Shown: positions 21,786 to 34,420 of the stretch, piece by piece
Layout: the number at the start of each line of letters is the position of its first letter
Position numbering within the stretch: position 1 is the stretch's first letter
DNA from: Serripes groenlandicus
Lineage: Eukaryota > Mollusca > Bivalvia > Cardiida > Cardiidae
Reading direction: 5' to 3'
Assembly: GCA_031761405.1 (NCBI GenBank)
Contig: JASEVX010000011.1
Coordinates: 18,335,106 to 18,399,105 of the forward strand
DNA: 64,000 nt
Translations under genes and position numbers: made by a program
Notes under the pieces: model-generated
Seen by the model: only the letters and a program-made list of their open reading frames with translations
Databases searched by the model: none
What the model was told of the DNA's origin: nothing

Positions 21786-22360
21786 TTAGCTCACCAGAGT
21801 ACCAAGTGGTCAAGGTGAGTTATTGTGATCGCCTTTTGTCCATCGTCCGTCAGTCGTCGTCAATATTGGCTTGTTAACAATCTAGAGGCAACATTTTGCA
21901 TCCAATCTTCATTAAAATTTATCAGAACATACATCCCAATCAAATCTAGGCCAAGTTCGAAACTGGGTCATGTGGGGTCTCAAACTAGGTCACTAGATGA
22001 AATTAAATGAAAATCTTGTTAACACTCTGGAAGCCGCATTTTAAGCCTGAGCATGTTGAAACTGTCAGAATGTTTGTCTTAGTAATATCTAGGCCAAGTT
22101 CAAATAAAGGTCATGTCGGGTCAAAAACTAGGTCACTAGGCCAAATTGAAGGACAATCTTGATAACACTCTGGAAGCCGTGTTTTTAACGTGATCATGTT
22201 GAAACTTTACTAAAATGTTTGTCTTGATGATATCTAGGCTGAGTTCAAATATGTGTCATGTCCGGTCAAAAACTTGTTAACACTATACAGACGGCATTTT
22301 TGACTTGAGCAGCTAGATACTTTTTCATATCCTTAAATTTGGCCTTGTGACCTAGTTTTT
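21786..22360 (+). repeat. AGCTCACC-headed interspersed repeat
   Basis: Head hairpin AGCTCACCAGAGTACC / GGTCAAGGTGAG, followed by units of about 110 bp with landmarks ACTAGGTCACTAGGCCAAAT and TTAACACTCTGGAAGCCG. Same family at 23733-24425, 54190-54755 and 56030-56380, with head-only pieces at 12336 and 22813. Confidence 0.7.
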
Positions 22361-22499
22361 GACCATACATGACCAATATTCAAACTTGGTCTACATATCA
22401 TCAAGACAAACATTCCGAAGAGGTTTCAATATTTTTAAGTTTAAAATGCAGCCTCATGATATTTATGAGAAACTTTTTATCTACATTAAAAAAGAAGTT

Positions 22500-22760
22500 C
22501 CACATGTTAAGTCTTTTCTGCATACAGCAAATCTGCAACAGCAACTTTGAAAATATATGGAAAATATTAACAAAAGACGGTAATGATCATTGAATTGAGC
22601 TGAAAAGATATTGCTCATGGTCATCATCTTGTCTGCTGCAGTGGCATTTAAAACTTTCCTACATGCAACACATCTGGTGCAGATGACTTTGAAAACATCC
22701 AGGCAAAAATAAAGAAAGTCTCTATAAATGAGTATAATTATTAAATAGAAGGTCTGTTTT
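22500..22760 (+). mobile_element. two decayed MITE pieces
   Basis: CTTTTCTGCATACAGCAAAT at 22511 and TTTCCTACATGCAACACATC at 22656, both followed by GATGACTTTGAAAA-like arms. No complete element. Confidence 0.5.
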
Positions 22761-22886
22761 CTTTTTTCATCACAAGGTCCTATATTTGTCTTTGATTGTA
22801 TGGTATATTATTTTAGCTCACCTGAGCACAGAGTACCCAAGATAAGCTATTTTGATCACCCTGTGTCAGTATCTGTGTGTGTCCAT

Positions 22887-23105
22887 TTAACACTACCCCT
22901 CATACGACAATTCTGCAGCAGATGACTTTGAACATATGTTGTCCAAAATTAGAAAATCTCTAGAATTGAATGGATAACCTATGACTAAAAGTGGAAAACA
23001 TTGTGGCAAAAGGATAAATTGCTCGTTTGAGGAATTTCTTCTTTTGTCACTATGTTTTCAAAAAGCTGTCTACTGTAGAGGCGTCTATATGAGGGAAAGG
23101 GTTAA
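22887..23105 (+). mobile_element. MITE copy
   Basis: TTAACACTACCCCTCATACG to TATGAGGGAAAGGGTTAA with central palindrome. It sits inside the head of an AGCTCACC-type repeat (22813). Confidence 0.8.
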
Positions 23106-23732
23106 TCATGTATTGATATTTAATTCTTTTGAATTACATTTTATATTTTGTTATTACGAGGGCTGATCCAAAAGTAATTGGACTTTTTTTATAACTATTG
23201 TAGTTGCTTTAACTTAAAGAAGTTCATCCCATATATACATTTGTTTATGCTCTACTTTATGTTGACTTACAATTTAGAAGATTGTCATATATTTTGTTGT
23301 AAGCTGTTTTCATAGAAACAATATGACTATGATTCCCTACATAATGGTAAAATTGAATATCAAAGTGAAAGAATGTCATCTACCCGTTGATAAAAAAAAT
23401 GCTAAATCATATACAATCTCAATGCGCTGACAGTAACAAAACTTAATTCATTTGAGTTGCCCAGGAGTCCAGCGACCACTCATGATGTATACATGCAATT
23501 TGGTAACAGGAGAGAAATGAATGAAAAATTGATGTCACCTTGCAAGAGAGAACTTTAAAACACTATGCTATAAGAAATTTCATATGTTACACACCATAAT
23601 TTACCAATTTTGTTATTCTTGAGGGTGTTTTGGCTTACCGAAACAAATTCCCTTTTATCGGCAACATCAAAATGGCGTTACTATCAAGTCTCCTTTCACA
23701 ATATATTATCAGAATTTTCACAGAATTTGTAT
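23106..23732. other. no gene seen
   Basis: AT-rich sequence with no reading frame, splice pattern or repeat that I recognise. Confidence 0.4.
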
Positions 23733-24425
23733 TATCTCACCTGTGCACGAAGTGCTCAAGGTGAGCTATTGTGATCACAATTTGTCTTGTTAACATTCTA
23801 CAATCTGATCTTCATGAACATTTATCAGAACATTAATCTCTACAAAAACTTGGGACAAGTTCGAAACTTGGTCACTAGGTCAAATTGAAGGGAAATCTTG
23901 TTAACACTCTGGAGGCCACATTTTCAACTTGAATTATCAGAATAATTGTCTTGATGATATGTAAGTCAAGTTAGAACATAGGTCATGACAGGTCAAATTT
24001 GAGGAAAATCTTTTTTCAGCAGTTTGAAATTTTGGCAGAATGTTTCTCCTAATGATATCTAGGTGAAGTTCAAACATGGGTCACGCCGGGTCAAAAACTA
24101 GGTCACTATGCCAACTTGAAGGAAATGAAAATCTTGTTAACACTGGAGGCCACATTTTTCACTTCAGCAACTTGATTTTTTCCAGAATGTTTGTCTGAAT
24201 GATATCTAGGTCAAGTCCGAATAGGGTCATATTGGGTCAGAAACTAGGTCACTAGGTTAAATGGCTGCATTTTTAACTTGAGCATATGTCTTTATGCTAT
24301 GTAGGCCAAGTTTGAATATTTTAACTGTAGAAGCCGCATTTCTTGCTTCAGCAGCTTTCAATTTTGTCAGAATGTTTCTCTTAATGATATCTAGGTCACT
24401 AGGCCAAATTAAAGGAAAATATTGT
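23733..24425 (+). repeat. AGCTCACC-headed interspersed repeat, long copy
   Basis: Head TCACCTGTGCACGAAGTGCT / CAAGGTGAGC, then five or six units carrying AGGTCACTAGGTCAAATTGA and GATGATATCTAGG variants. Confidence 0.7.
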
Positions 24426-24956
24426 TTGATGAATGAATTGTTTTTATAATGAGAAAGGTGATGCAAGGCAACAATTTCGACAGAAGACAGAAGACTGCAC
24501 TAATTTCTTTTAATCACACATCATAAATGAAAAAGTGTACAAATGAGTCATCGTGACATTCATTAGTCTAAATATATATATGGTGCTTTCATTAAGGACT
24601 AATTTCAGGAGTTTTGTTTTTATCGATAAAACCAAAAAAAATAAAAAATTGGATTTACATGCAATAAAAAAGCAGCAGTCCACTTTTGAAACATTGTTGG
24701 GTAAAAGGTTAAAATGCTGAAGACATGAACTTTCTCCTTTTCTCAAAATAATATTACTTTTGCATAGGTATAATAATCATACATTTCACAGATGTTGCTT
24801 AAAAGGTAGATCACCTTTGTAAAACTATTTGAGCTAAGCAGTTAATTTACATTTAAAGTGTTGTTCTATTTTTCTATTTTAAACATTAACAGTAGTCTAG
24901 GCCTACATACTATGTAAATTCATAATTATTTTTTATTAATCCGTTTTAAAAAGTGG

Positions 24957-24992
24957 AACAAATCAGGGACTTATCTACGTCCCTGAAAAAAT
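24957..24992. mobile_element. 22-bp fused-terminus remnant of a CAGGGACGTAGATAAG element
   Basis: 24964-24985 consists of the first seven bases of the left terminus joined directly to 15 bases of the right terminus (TTATCTACGTCCCTG). It is flanked by AACAAAT and AAAAAAT, a 7-bp target duplication with one mismatch. Confidence 0.55.
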
Positions 24993-25045
24993 GCAAAGAA
25001 AGACCAATAAAAATGTTTTCAGAATGAGCGCCGTCGGTCATTGAT

Positions 25046-25412
25046 GCATACAATACAATACAATACAATACAAAATATTTTATTTGCAATCATGTACAAG
25101 CAGTACAAATAACAAAATACAGATAATATAATGTGATGGTATAGTTTCAACAAGTCAGATAGTGTTGAGAAGGTTTGTTATTAAATGATCTAAAAATCAA
25201 TATGGATAGCACAATGTGTATGCTACAGGCTAGCTATGATAACTATTAAACTATGTTGAATTCTATTAATTGTGTATAGAGATTGTTAGTATATAAGAAC
25301 AGAATGTATTTTTAATTATTTGTGATAGCTTCATTTCTTCTTTTATTAGCATAATAGATGAATTTAGCAATATCAAAGATTTCTTTTTTATTTAAGAAAT
25401 TGCATACAATAC
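25046..25412 (-). mobile_element. 5'-truncated LINE 3' end
   Basis: On the minus strand a reading frame ends FIYYANKRRNEAITNN then stop, like the C-terminus of a LINE ORF2. It is followed by a 3' UTR with AATAAA and a (TTGTA)n tail. GCATACAATAC at 25046-25056 and 25402-25412 may be the target duplication. Confidence 0.55.
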
Positions 25413-25920
25413 CAGGGACGTAGATAAGAGGGATAGGCAACTCCACCTGTACACCTGTTATCTCGTTGAAATATCACACATAGAAATAACATTTTCCAAA
25501 TTTTCACATTTTGTAGCAAATAAAACTTTGAAGTCACAATTGGCACATAAACAAAACATACATATTCTGAAAGCTTAACATTTCCACTAAGGTTAGAGAT
25601 ACAATGCATAACTGGAATTTCTTTGTATATTGAACAATGACTGGTTTAAAAAAACACAGATATTGGGATTTCTGAATTATATTATGTTTTACCAAACATG
25701 AATAGACTGACATTTTTCATACGGATAACATATTATCAAAACCTGTAATATATTAAAATATTGTTATCTACTGCAATAGAAGAATGTTTAAACTTTCAGA
25801 AAATACTTTTTTTTATTTTCATATCTTGAATGTTTTTTGAGTTTTACTTGCTACAAATGTCGGCACGGGTGATATTTTAGTATATAATTTAGTTACTTAT
25901 CACTCTTATCTACGTCCCTG
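25413..25920. mobile_element. 508-bp TIR transposon with 7-bp target duplication
   Basis: Termini CAGGGACGTAGATAAGAG and its exact complement, flanked by ACAATAC on both sides (25406-25412 and 25921-25927). No transposase frame, so non-autonomous. Two minimal relatives lie at 24964 and 59215. Confidence 0.8.
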
Positions 25921-26617
25921 ACAATACATGATGCAAGCAAAGTGACTGTTGTGAGCCGAATTACAAATTAATAAAATGTTTTACGAAATTTATTAGGTGC
26001 GAAAGAACATATTTGTTTAATTTCTGTTGGTTTGTTTGATCAGAGTTTGTTCTTTTTTAAATTTGTTTCAATAATCAATATCCAAAGCAGCTATATTTCA
26101 TCTTTTTATGGCGTTTTTGAGTTTTTGAGCATCTTTGGAAGTTTTCAACTCGTGTAAAGGCAGAGACATATGTCTCTGGTAAAGGCCAAGTGTCATCGTA
26201 ATGTTACGATCGTTCATCATCGAACATGAATAAGAAATCAAGCAAAGTGCTATGCATGTTTTCCAAACAACATTGCATTGTTGAGACAAAAAAAGCAAAA
26301 CGTATTTTGTTTCATGTAAATTATATATTCTGTGCGGAATAACATTATTTTAGACGTTGTTGTTGTTGTTTCTTGTAGTTTCCCCCGTTCTCCTCGAGGC
26401 ACTCCTATTGGAGCATTGAAACACATGCAGGTGATCATATTTACGCAAACATATGTACAGTCATTCTGCGGCTTATATACTAAGACTGTTGATATTAATG
26501 TTAAGGGTCAAGCCTATGTACGCATATTTTGTTTAGCTAAGAAGGACCATATAAACGGTAGTGTAAAGCGTATGCAAGGCCTCATTAAGAAATATGGGTT
26601 TAAGGTACTTATTGTGC

Positions 26618-27025
26618 TTAACTTGTCAGGAGAAGGGATCTGGAGCGGTGCAGCTTGTAGCAGAGGACTTGTGAGCATCGCTCGATATCTTCCTTCTGTT
26701 TTGATGACAGTGGAATCAGAGAGGAGATTCTGGTATGAGTGCAATCTAGTATTAGTTGCACAAGCATGACGTCGCTAATACTTGTTACTGGAGTATTTGA
26801 GGGTAGCTCTTCCAGGATCCTGTTTAGTCTTCTGATACCGACACCTCTTGTATCTGTCAGGGATGAGCATTTTATAAGAAAGTGCTTCGATGTTTCATCT
26901 CCATCATGGCAGAGTTTACATGTTGCTTCAATTTCTTTACCGTTGAACCGTGCATAATTTGTCTGTATAATATATGTTCCTGTTAGTAGTCTCGCCTTGA
27001 CCTCGATCAGCTCTTTGGGTTTCAT
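26618..27025 (-). pseudogene. LINE ORF2 C-terminus with zinc knuckle
   Basis: 135 codons ending in a stop at 26618-26620. Contains CKLCHDGDETSKHFLIKC, a CCHC-type knuckle common at the end of LINE ORF2. Frame-shifted relative to the segment before it. Confidence 0.7.
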
Positions 27026-27980
27026 GTAATTTTGGCTTGGTTACTTTCCATATGTTGTGTGGAGTAACAGTTGTTTTTTCTTGTATTTGGAGGTATTGCA
27101 ACGTTGTTTTCACTTTGGTTTCTTCTGTCCATTTTGGGGACCAGAATTCGCTGATAGCTGTCTGTATCATTGGTTTCCATGTTGTTTTAGTAGGAGGGTA
27201 GACAAGAAGTTCTTCAGGAGTCGGTAGTGGGTATTTTTGTAGCATCTTTCTTACTGCAGGTGCAAATGAGTTATTTTCTGCATCTACTAAAGTTAACTGG
27301 CGTTGGAGAATGCCGTATTCAACTGAAGTTGGTAATCTGGCTATGTTAAGGAACAGTGAGAGTAAGTTTCTGTCAATGACTGATTCGACTGGTTCGCATC
27401 CAATCAGGGCGTAGACTGCTGCAGAAGCTGTTCTGTCTGGTAATCCTTGTAGATGTTTCAGGACTTTCCTTTGATAGGTTTCTAGCTTTTTAAGATCAGT
27501 TTTTGTGAAATGTAATACTTCTATGCCATATAAGAATCTGGGAATGACATATGTTTTCCAGATTTGTGATACTATTAGAGGTGATAGGCCGCGCCTAGCG
27601 TGTAATGCAGGGCCAAGCAGGGAGTAAATTGTCTTTCGTGCGGTTTGGAGCCTGCTATCGACATCTACAGAGTTCTTGTTGTTTCTATTGATTCCCAAAT
27701 GCTTTATGTTTGTTACAACCGCAATTTCTTGTCCGTCAAAAGTTGCGATGCGTGTATCTTTGCATTTGTAGTTCATAATTTCTGACTTGTCGGGGTTAAT
27801 TTTCACTAGGTCTCTTTTTGTGTTAAAATCCACTATGTTAAGCATAGCTTGAAGTTCTCCGATATTATTTGCGAGTAGAGCCGTGTCGTCAGCACACGTA
27901 GGTGTAGCCACACAGATGTGTCCTATAGATGCACCTAGCCCAATGTTTGTATGGAGTTTAGTAGGTGATTGTGGTAACAT
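26937..27980 (-). pseudogene. LINE reverse transcriptase, active-site and thumb part
   Basis: Open frame of 347 codons. The catalytic box reads TCADDTALLA, where most elements have Y/FADD; both aspartates remain. INPDKSEIMNY and IKHLGI are the following motifs. It belongs directly after the segment 27935-29557 but lies in another frame. Confidence 0.75.
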
Positions 27981-29557
27981 TTATAGAGGGTTGTAGACAG
28001 CTTCGCACCTTGCTTCGTGCCTTGAAGAAGTTCAAATTCTGTTGATAAGTCATTTTCCCATTTTACTTTAACCGTTGTGTTTCTATAAAGGTTTCTCATA
28101 AGTAGCCAGAACGGGCCTTGTACGCCGATGTGATATTGTTTATTGAAAAGAATTTCATGGTTTACGGTGTCGAATGCTTTTTGTGCATCTAAAGTGGCCA
28201 TGAGTAATGGCTTCTTTACATCTTTATGATGGGCTATTGCTTCACTAATGATGATTGCTGCGTTCGTTGATGAGCTCCTTTCAGTAAAACCTCTCTGGAG
28301 TGGATTTTGTTTTTGATCAAAAATATAGTCTAATCTGTCTTTCAGTACACTTTCTAGGATTCTTGCAAAAACATTTGAGACTACTATTCCTCTATAGCTA
28401 TTGGTTAAACATTTATCTGTTCCTTTCTTATGGATTGGAGTTGGACTCCCACACTTGAGGAATGCTGGTACATCTAAATATTTGAAGATATATATATAGT
28501 CTATAATATCGGTTAAAACTGGCACAATTTCATTTTTTGCATATTTTAAGTGTTCTCCCGAGATGCCGTCGATATCCGGCGCTTTACCACTGTTCAATTT
28601 AGTAACTGCTTTTTCGATTTCAGATTCTAGTACTGGTTCCATTGTAAGTTGGTTCTTTATGATCAATTCTTCGATAATTCTATTCTGTTCTGTAGCTAGG
28701 CTAAGTTTCTCATTGTCTGCATATTCCATTGGCGACGGTGTTGCTAACCCTTTAAAATGGACACGCCATATTTCCAGGATTTTTTCTGGTTCTGAGATTT
28801 CATGTCCATCTACTCTGAGCATTTGTACGTGTTCGTTTACTGATTTTCTTTGTTTATTTACCATTTTGTAGAAGAGCTTATTGTCGGATTCGTAGGCGTT
28901 CATTATTTCATCCATATGTTTGTTTTTCTGACTAGCATAGGATTGTCTTTGAAGTTGTCTTAGTTCCTTCTTTTTCTGTTTCAGCTTATGTTTGATGTGA
29001 ACACAGATTTTGCCAGACTCTTTCCATTTCTTAAACAATGACTTGGCGTCTTTTGATATCTGCCCAATATGTTTATTCCATATGCTACTTCCTGATTGTT
29101 TCAATGTCTTTAGACATCTGTAGCTGGGAATAGACTTCTTTGCAGCTCTGTGTAGGGATTTGATGACTGTTTCAATTTTGAATTTCACTTGTGCATCGTT
29201 TTTATAAATATTGTTTGGATTCATCATATTTTGTAGTTCTAGTCTGTAGCTGATCACATCACATTCTGACCATTTAGTTTTTGTGAGGACTTTGCGTGGT
29301 TCGCATCGCACCTTCGCAATAGTGGTCTTCGCCGTGAAGGTTAGAGATACAAGAGTGTGATCTGAACAGTTCAGGCCATTCATTTCAAATGTATTAATTG
29401 TCCTGAAGTTAGGAATGGCATTGCCTGTTACAAGGAAATAATCGATTTTTGAACTATGTTTTCCGTTATGATGGAAAAATGATCGTCTGACGACTGTTGT
29501 TCTGTTGTATGGAGAATATTGTCTGTTACAACATCCTGGAACAATCTGTCTCTGCAT
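27935..29557 (-). pseudogene. LINE endonuclease end and reverse transcriptase palm
   Basis: 540 codons. SDHTLVSLTF is the last endonuclease motif. Reverse transcriptase motifs seen: LNSGKAPDIDGISGE, PIHKKG, YRGIVVSN, LDAQKAFDTV (first catalytic Asp) and QGTKQGAKLS. Confidence 0.8.
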
Positions 29558-30072
29558 GTATGGCGTTGCAGGGATGCATTCATGTCTCCACAGAGGATTA
29601 CGTTATGTGTATGTTGGTATATGTGTACCATTTCTGAAAGTTCAATGAGACGGTCTTTATATTCCTCATCAGAATTTATGCTAGTTGAGGGCATATAAGC
29701 GTTTATTAGGCATATTGGTTTGGAGGTTGTGGTTATTTCAAGTACGATAATCCGTTCATTTCCTAGATCAGGTGTTCGTATGCTAGGCGTAAGTGACTTT
29801 TTCCAGAATGTACATACTCCACTATATCCTCAAATGTTCTTATAGTCTAATCTCGGATTTGCGTCGTCTACCGATTTAGCGAGTACTTCATAATTACTAT
29901 CAAAGTCTTTTAAAAGTTCTTTGTCAAAGTTCATTAACCAATGTTCTTGAACACACAGAATATCATGTTGTTTTAAAATAGTTTTAAGATAAACACCATT
30001 GCTCTTTACATTCTGAATGTTGATGGTTCCTATATGTATTATATCCGTATTGCCTCCGAGGAGGCCTGACAT
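29428..30072 (-). pseudogene. LINE AP-endonuclease domain in two frames
   Basis: 30072-29830 starts with GTINIQNVKSNG and includes LCVQEHWL (catalytic Glu). After a frame break, 29829-29428 carries LINAYMPS and ILCGDMNA. These are the usual APE motifs. Confidence 0.75.
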
Positions 30073-30130
30073 AAAAAATGCTGATCAGTATTTGATGGGT
30101 TTGTTTGACTTCGTTGTAGTTTTTTCTGTT

Positions 30131-30415
30131 CTATTTGAGCTGTATTTCTTTGTCTTTTTGGATTTGGTCTGGACTTATTGTATTTCTGAGGTGACTTTGT
30201 TGTACTATGTTCTCTGGCATGTTATCTTGTCGTTGTGACTGTCGTATATCAGGTAGGTTCGTCTCGTTATGTTTGTGACTAATTTCATTATTAGTGCCTA
30301 AATCTGGTTTCGGTACTTTTTTATGGTGGTTTTGTGGTAGATCGAACGACTGTGCTTTGCTTTGTGGCTGGGAAGAAGCATACTGTTGATTTGCATGTAC
30401 GGGTGTCGTTGTGGT
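30131..30415 (-). pseudogene. tail of a LINE ORF1-like protein
   Basis: Open frame of about 93 codons ending in TAG, rich in Gln, Asn and Lys (VHANQQYASSQPQSKAQSF), just upstream of the endonuclease. The 5' end of the insertion appears to be near 30415. Confidence 0.4.
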
Positions 30416-31729
30416 GAATCAGAAGACTTGTAAACAAACGGATTTATTTGTGTAAAATATTTAACCAATCAGAGAGCAGCCTGCTATCGACTAGATATAG
30501 AGTAGAAATAGTCCACACATTTAACTATTTTTGAAATAAAGGATTTTACATTTTCTGAACTTTACACGAATCAAAACGTTTCTTTTAACTTGAAAAGAAC
30601 TTTTAGTAACGAGAAGCTACTACTCAAAAGACAAAATGACGTTATGTAATGCTGATATTGTAATGGTACTTCAACATTATCGTTTGCTGCATGTCTAATC
30701 AGGGACGCGTGAATAATCGCAAAGAGCTTGTAATAAAATGAAATACGAGGTTAATGAATAACAAAAATAAAACATTGGAAACACGAATTTCTTTTCAATT
30801 GTTTCATAACTTACAGTATTTAAACAATTGCAACCGTATTGTTTTCGAGACATTTACATTTAGTTTAACCTAATAACAACTTGTCCTCCCATGTGAATTC
30901 TGAAAAGCTTTTTGTATGAAGGAAAGGGTTACTCGAGTTAAAGAAATATCAACTCTATCATATATATATATATATATGAATTTTATTTAAATGATACATT
31001 TGCCCAAATTGGGGTAGATAGATATTGCATAGTTTGACGATGACTCCTTTTCCCATGATGTTTCTAAAATGGTTCGATTATTGACGACGTCTTAACGCAT
31101 TTCAATCATGGACAATCATGGACAAAGGTAAACTATAAATCTACGATAATTGATTAAGTATGTGACAAAACGAAAAGGCAGACGGCCAGTCTATTTTTAG
31201 ACATTATTCATTTTCAATCAATGGGGGTAAACTTAACCCTTGTCCGATTGGAGCGCCAAATGTTCGAAATATCACCAACTGTATTTATATCATAAATATC
31301 AATAATAAAGGCAGTAATATCACAAGCTCATTGTGCATTACAGTGATGTATTTCGTGGTCAATCCAAAATGAATCTGAAGAAATAACAATGTATACTATA
31401 CATATTACCTTTCGGTCTTTCAATGTTAAAGTAACGTAAATGTTTATTTGTTTTAGGAAGCGTGATTTTAAGACGGGTGTATATTTGAAAAGGTTTAAAA
31501 CCTCCGCTTTTGAATTCATATTATATTCACAAAGTTAACATTCTTCAATATTTAATAGTTGGGGTACTAAACTGGATATAAACCTTTTCTTCAGTGGAAT
31601 ATGTAGTTTCAACACCCACACGGATAACACGTGTAAGTAAAGCTACTTTACAACAACGATAGTTTCATTATGTTATTAAGTATAAGTATGGGCTAAATGC
31701 CACCAACACTACTTAGCGCTAAGTAACAC
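30416..31729. other. no gene seen
   Basis: AT-rich sequence with a short (AT)n run near 30960 and a solo MITE end near 30905. No exon recognised. It could hold the promoter of the downstream gene, but nothing shows it. Confidence 0.4.
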
Positions 31730-31959
31730 TTAACCCTTTCCCTCATACGACAATTCTGCAGCAGACAACTTTGAACATATTTTGTCAAAAAATAGAAAAT
31801 CTCTATAATTGAATGGATAACCTATGACAAAAAGTAGAAAACATTGTGGCAAAAGGAGAAATTGCACGTTTTGTGCAATTTCTTCTTTTGTCACCATGTC
31901 TTCAAAAAGCCGTCTGCTTCAGAAGCGTCCGAAAGCGTCTATATGAGGGAAAGGGTTAA
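31730..31959 (+). mobile_element. well-preserved MITE copy
   Basis: TTAA at both ends, 18-bp terminal repeats, complete arms and centre. It is the only clear copy between 23.2 and 50 kb and a good reference for the family. Confidence 0.85.
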
Positions 31960-32595
31960 ATACTCAAGAGCGTATTTTATCATTTTGTTGATCTAATAAA
32001 AATACCAAAATATTTAATTCCTTAACAAGTATTTTTTAGTAAGCAAGGATACTAATTTATCGTCAACTTAGTCATTTATTTAGATATATTCCACCATTTG
32101 TGTTTTACAAAATATTAGCGAAACAAAAATGATGAAAAATAGCTTTTACGATATTTAAGGTATACGTAACGCTCAGTAATATTTGTGGAATTGGACCCTA
32201 GTACTTTTTATCGTCTATACAGAAAAATTAACCTTTCACAATATTCTTCATATCTGGACAAACTTTTGCATTAAAGTGCATCACTTTATTGCTAATTGTC
32301 TGCATCATTCGACATAAATTGTTATTAAACTATTTAACTAATATGTTATCTGAACCTAGCTTAGGAACTTACATGTTTAATGCTTCGTTACACAGGAAAA
32401 TATATATACATGTTAGTTGTATATACTGCAATGATATATACGGATATAATAACCGCAACATTTCACATTTAAAATTACAGATAACATAACGCAATCTTAA
32501 TATGACTTATTTCGATGGGGAAATCAAATTCATCAATCTGTCTTCAATATAAAAGAAACAAATTGAACTGTATATGTGCATTCGATCTTGATAAA
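31960..32595. other. no gene seen
   Basis: AT-rich sequence without exon-like structure. Confidence 0.4.
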
Positions 32596-32599
32596 AATA

Positions 32600-33385
<786 letters not shown>

Positions 33386-33639
33386 AGACAGACATAGACA
33401 CAGACAGGCATACATGCAAACATATAAATATATACATAAATATATACGTACATACATATAAACTTACGTAGAGACAGGCAGAAAAAACAAAGATAGAGAG
33501 ACAGACAGCCATCTATACATACATACACACATACATAAATAAATACTTATAACATATACATCTAAACATACATACATACATTCACACATACATACATACA
33601 TAAACATACACATACATACATACATAAAACATACTTAGA

Positions 33640-34095
<456 letters not shown>

Positions 34096-34261
34096 CCGTA
34101 TATGGACACGAACTGAGGGTGACTGTTGAATTGATTTGCAAACATTGCCAAAAAAGTATGGTTTAAACGCGGGAAAATGACGTCATCCGAAGGCCGTAAA
34201 ACATTTTTCTACTTCTTTATAACGATGTCAATTGGAACACGTGAACACATGGTCATTCTCT

Positions 34262-34420
34262 ACAGTGAAGAGATAGAGCGTCAGACTCACGTATCAACAG
34301 TTCCGGGTTCGATTCCCGTGACGAGCGGGTTCCGAGTACTGGTTACGTCTCCAGGAAGCAGACATCGAGTGTGATAATATGAGCTGAAAGCTTGTTTTGC
34401 AATCGATGTAAGATAATAAG
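34262..34420 (+). mobile_element. tRNA-derived SINE
   Basis: tRNA-like head with GATAGAGCGTCAGACTC and CCGGGTTCGATTCCCG, then GAGTACTGGTTACGTCTCCA and GGAAGC. Confidence 0.7.

Larger units (their letters stand above)
26353..30415 (-). mobile_element. degenerate APE-type LINE (non-LTR retrotransposon)
   Basis: About 4 kb on the minus strand: the tail of an ORF1-like protein, then endonuclease, reverse transcriptase and a C-terminal zinc knuckle, ending near a (CAA)n tail at 26353-26368. There are at least four frame breaks (near 29830, 29500, 27960 and 26980), so this copy is dead. Target duplication not found. Clade not assigned. Confidence 0.85.

Noticed and set aside
26332..26769. 145-codon plus-strand frame
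   Set aside because: Antisense to the LINE 3' end.
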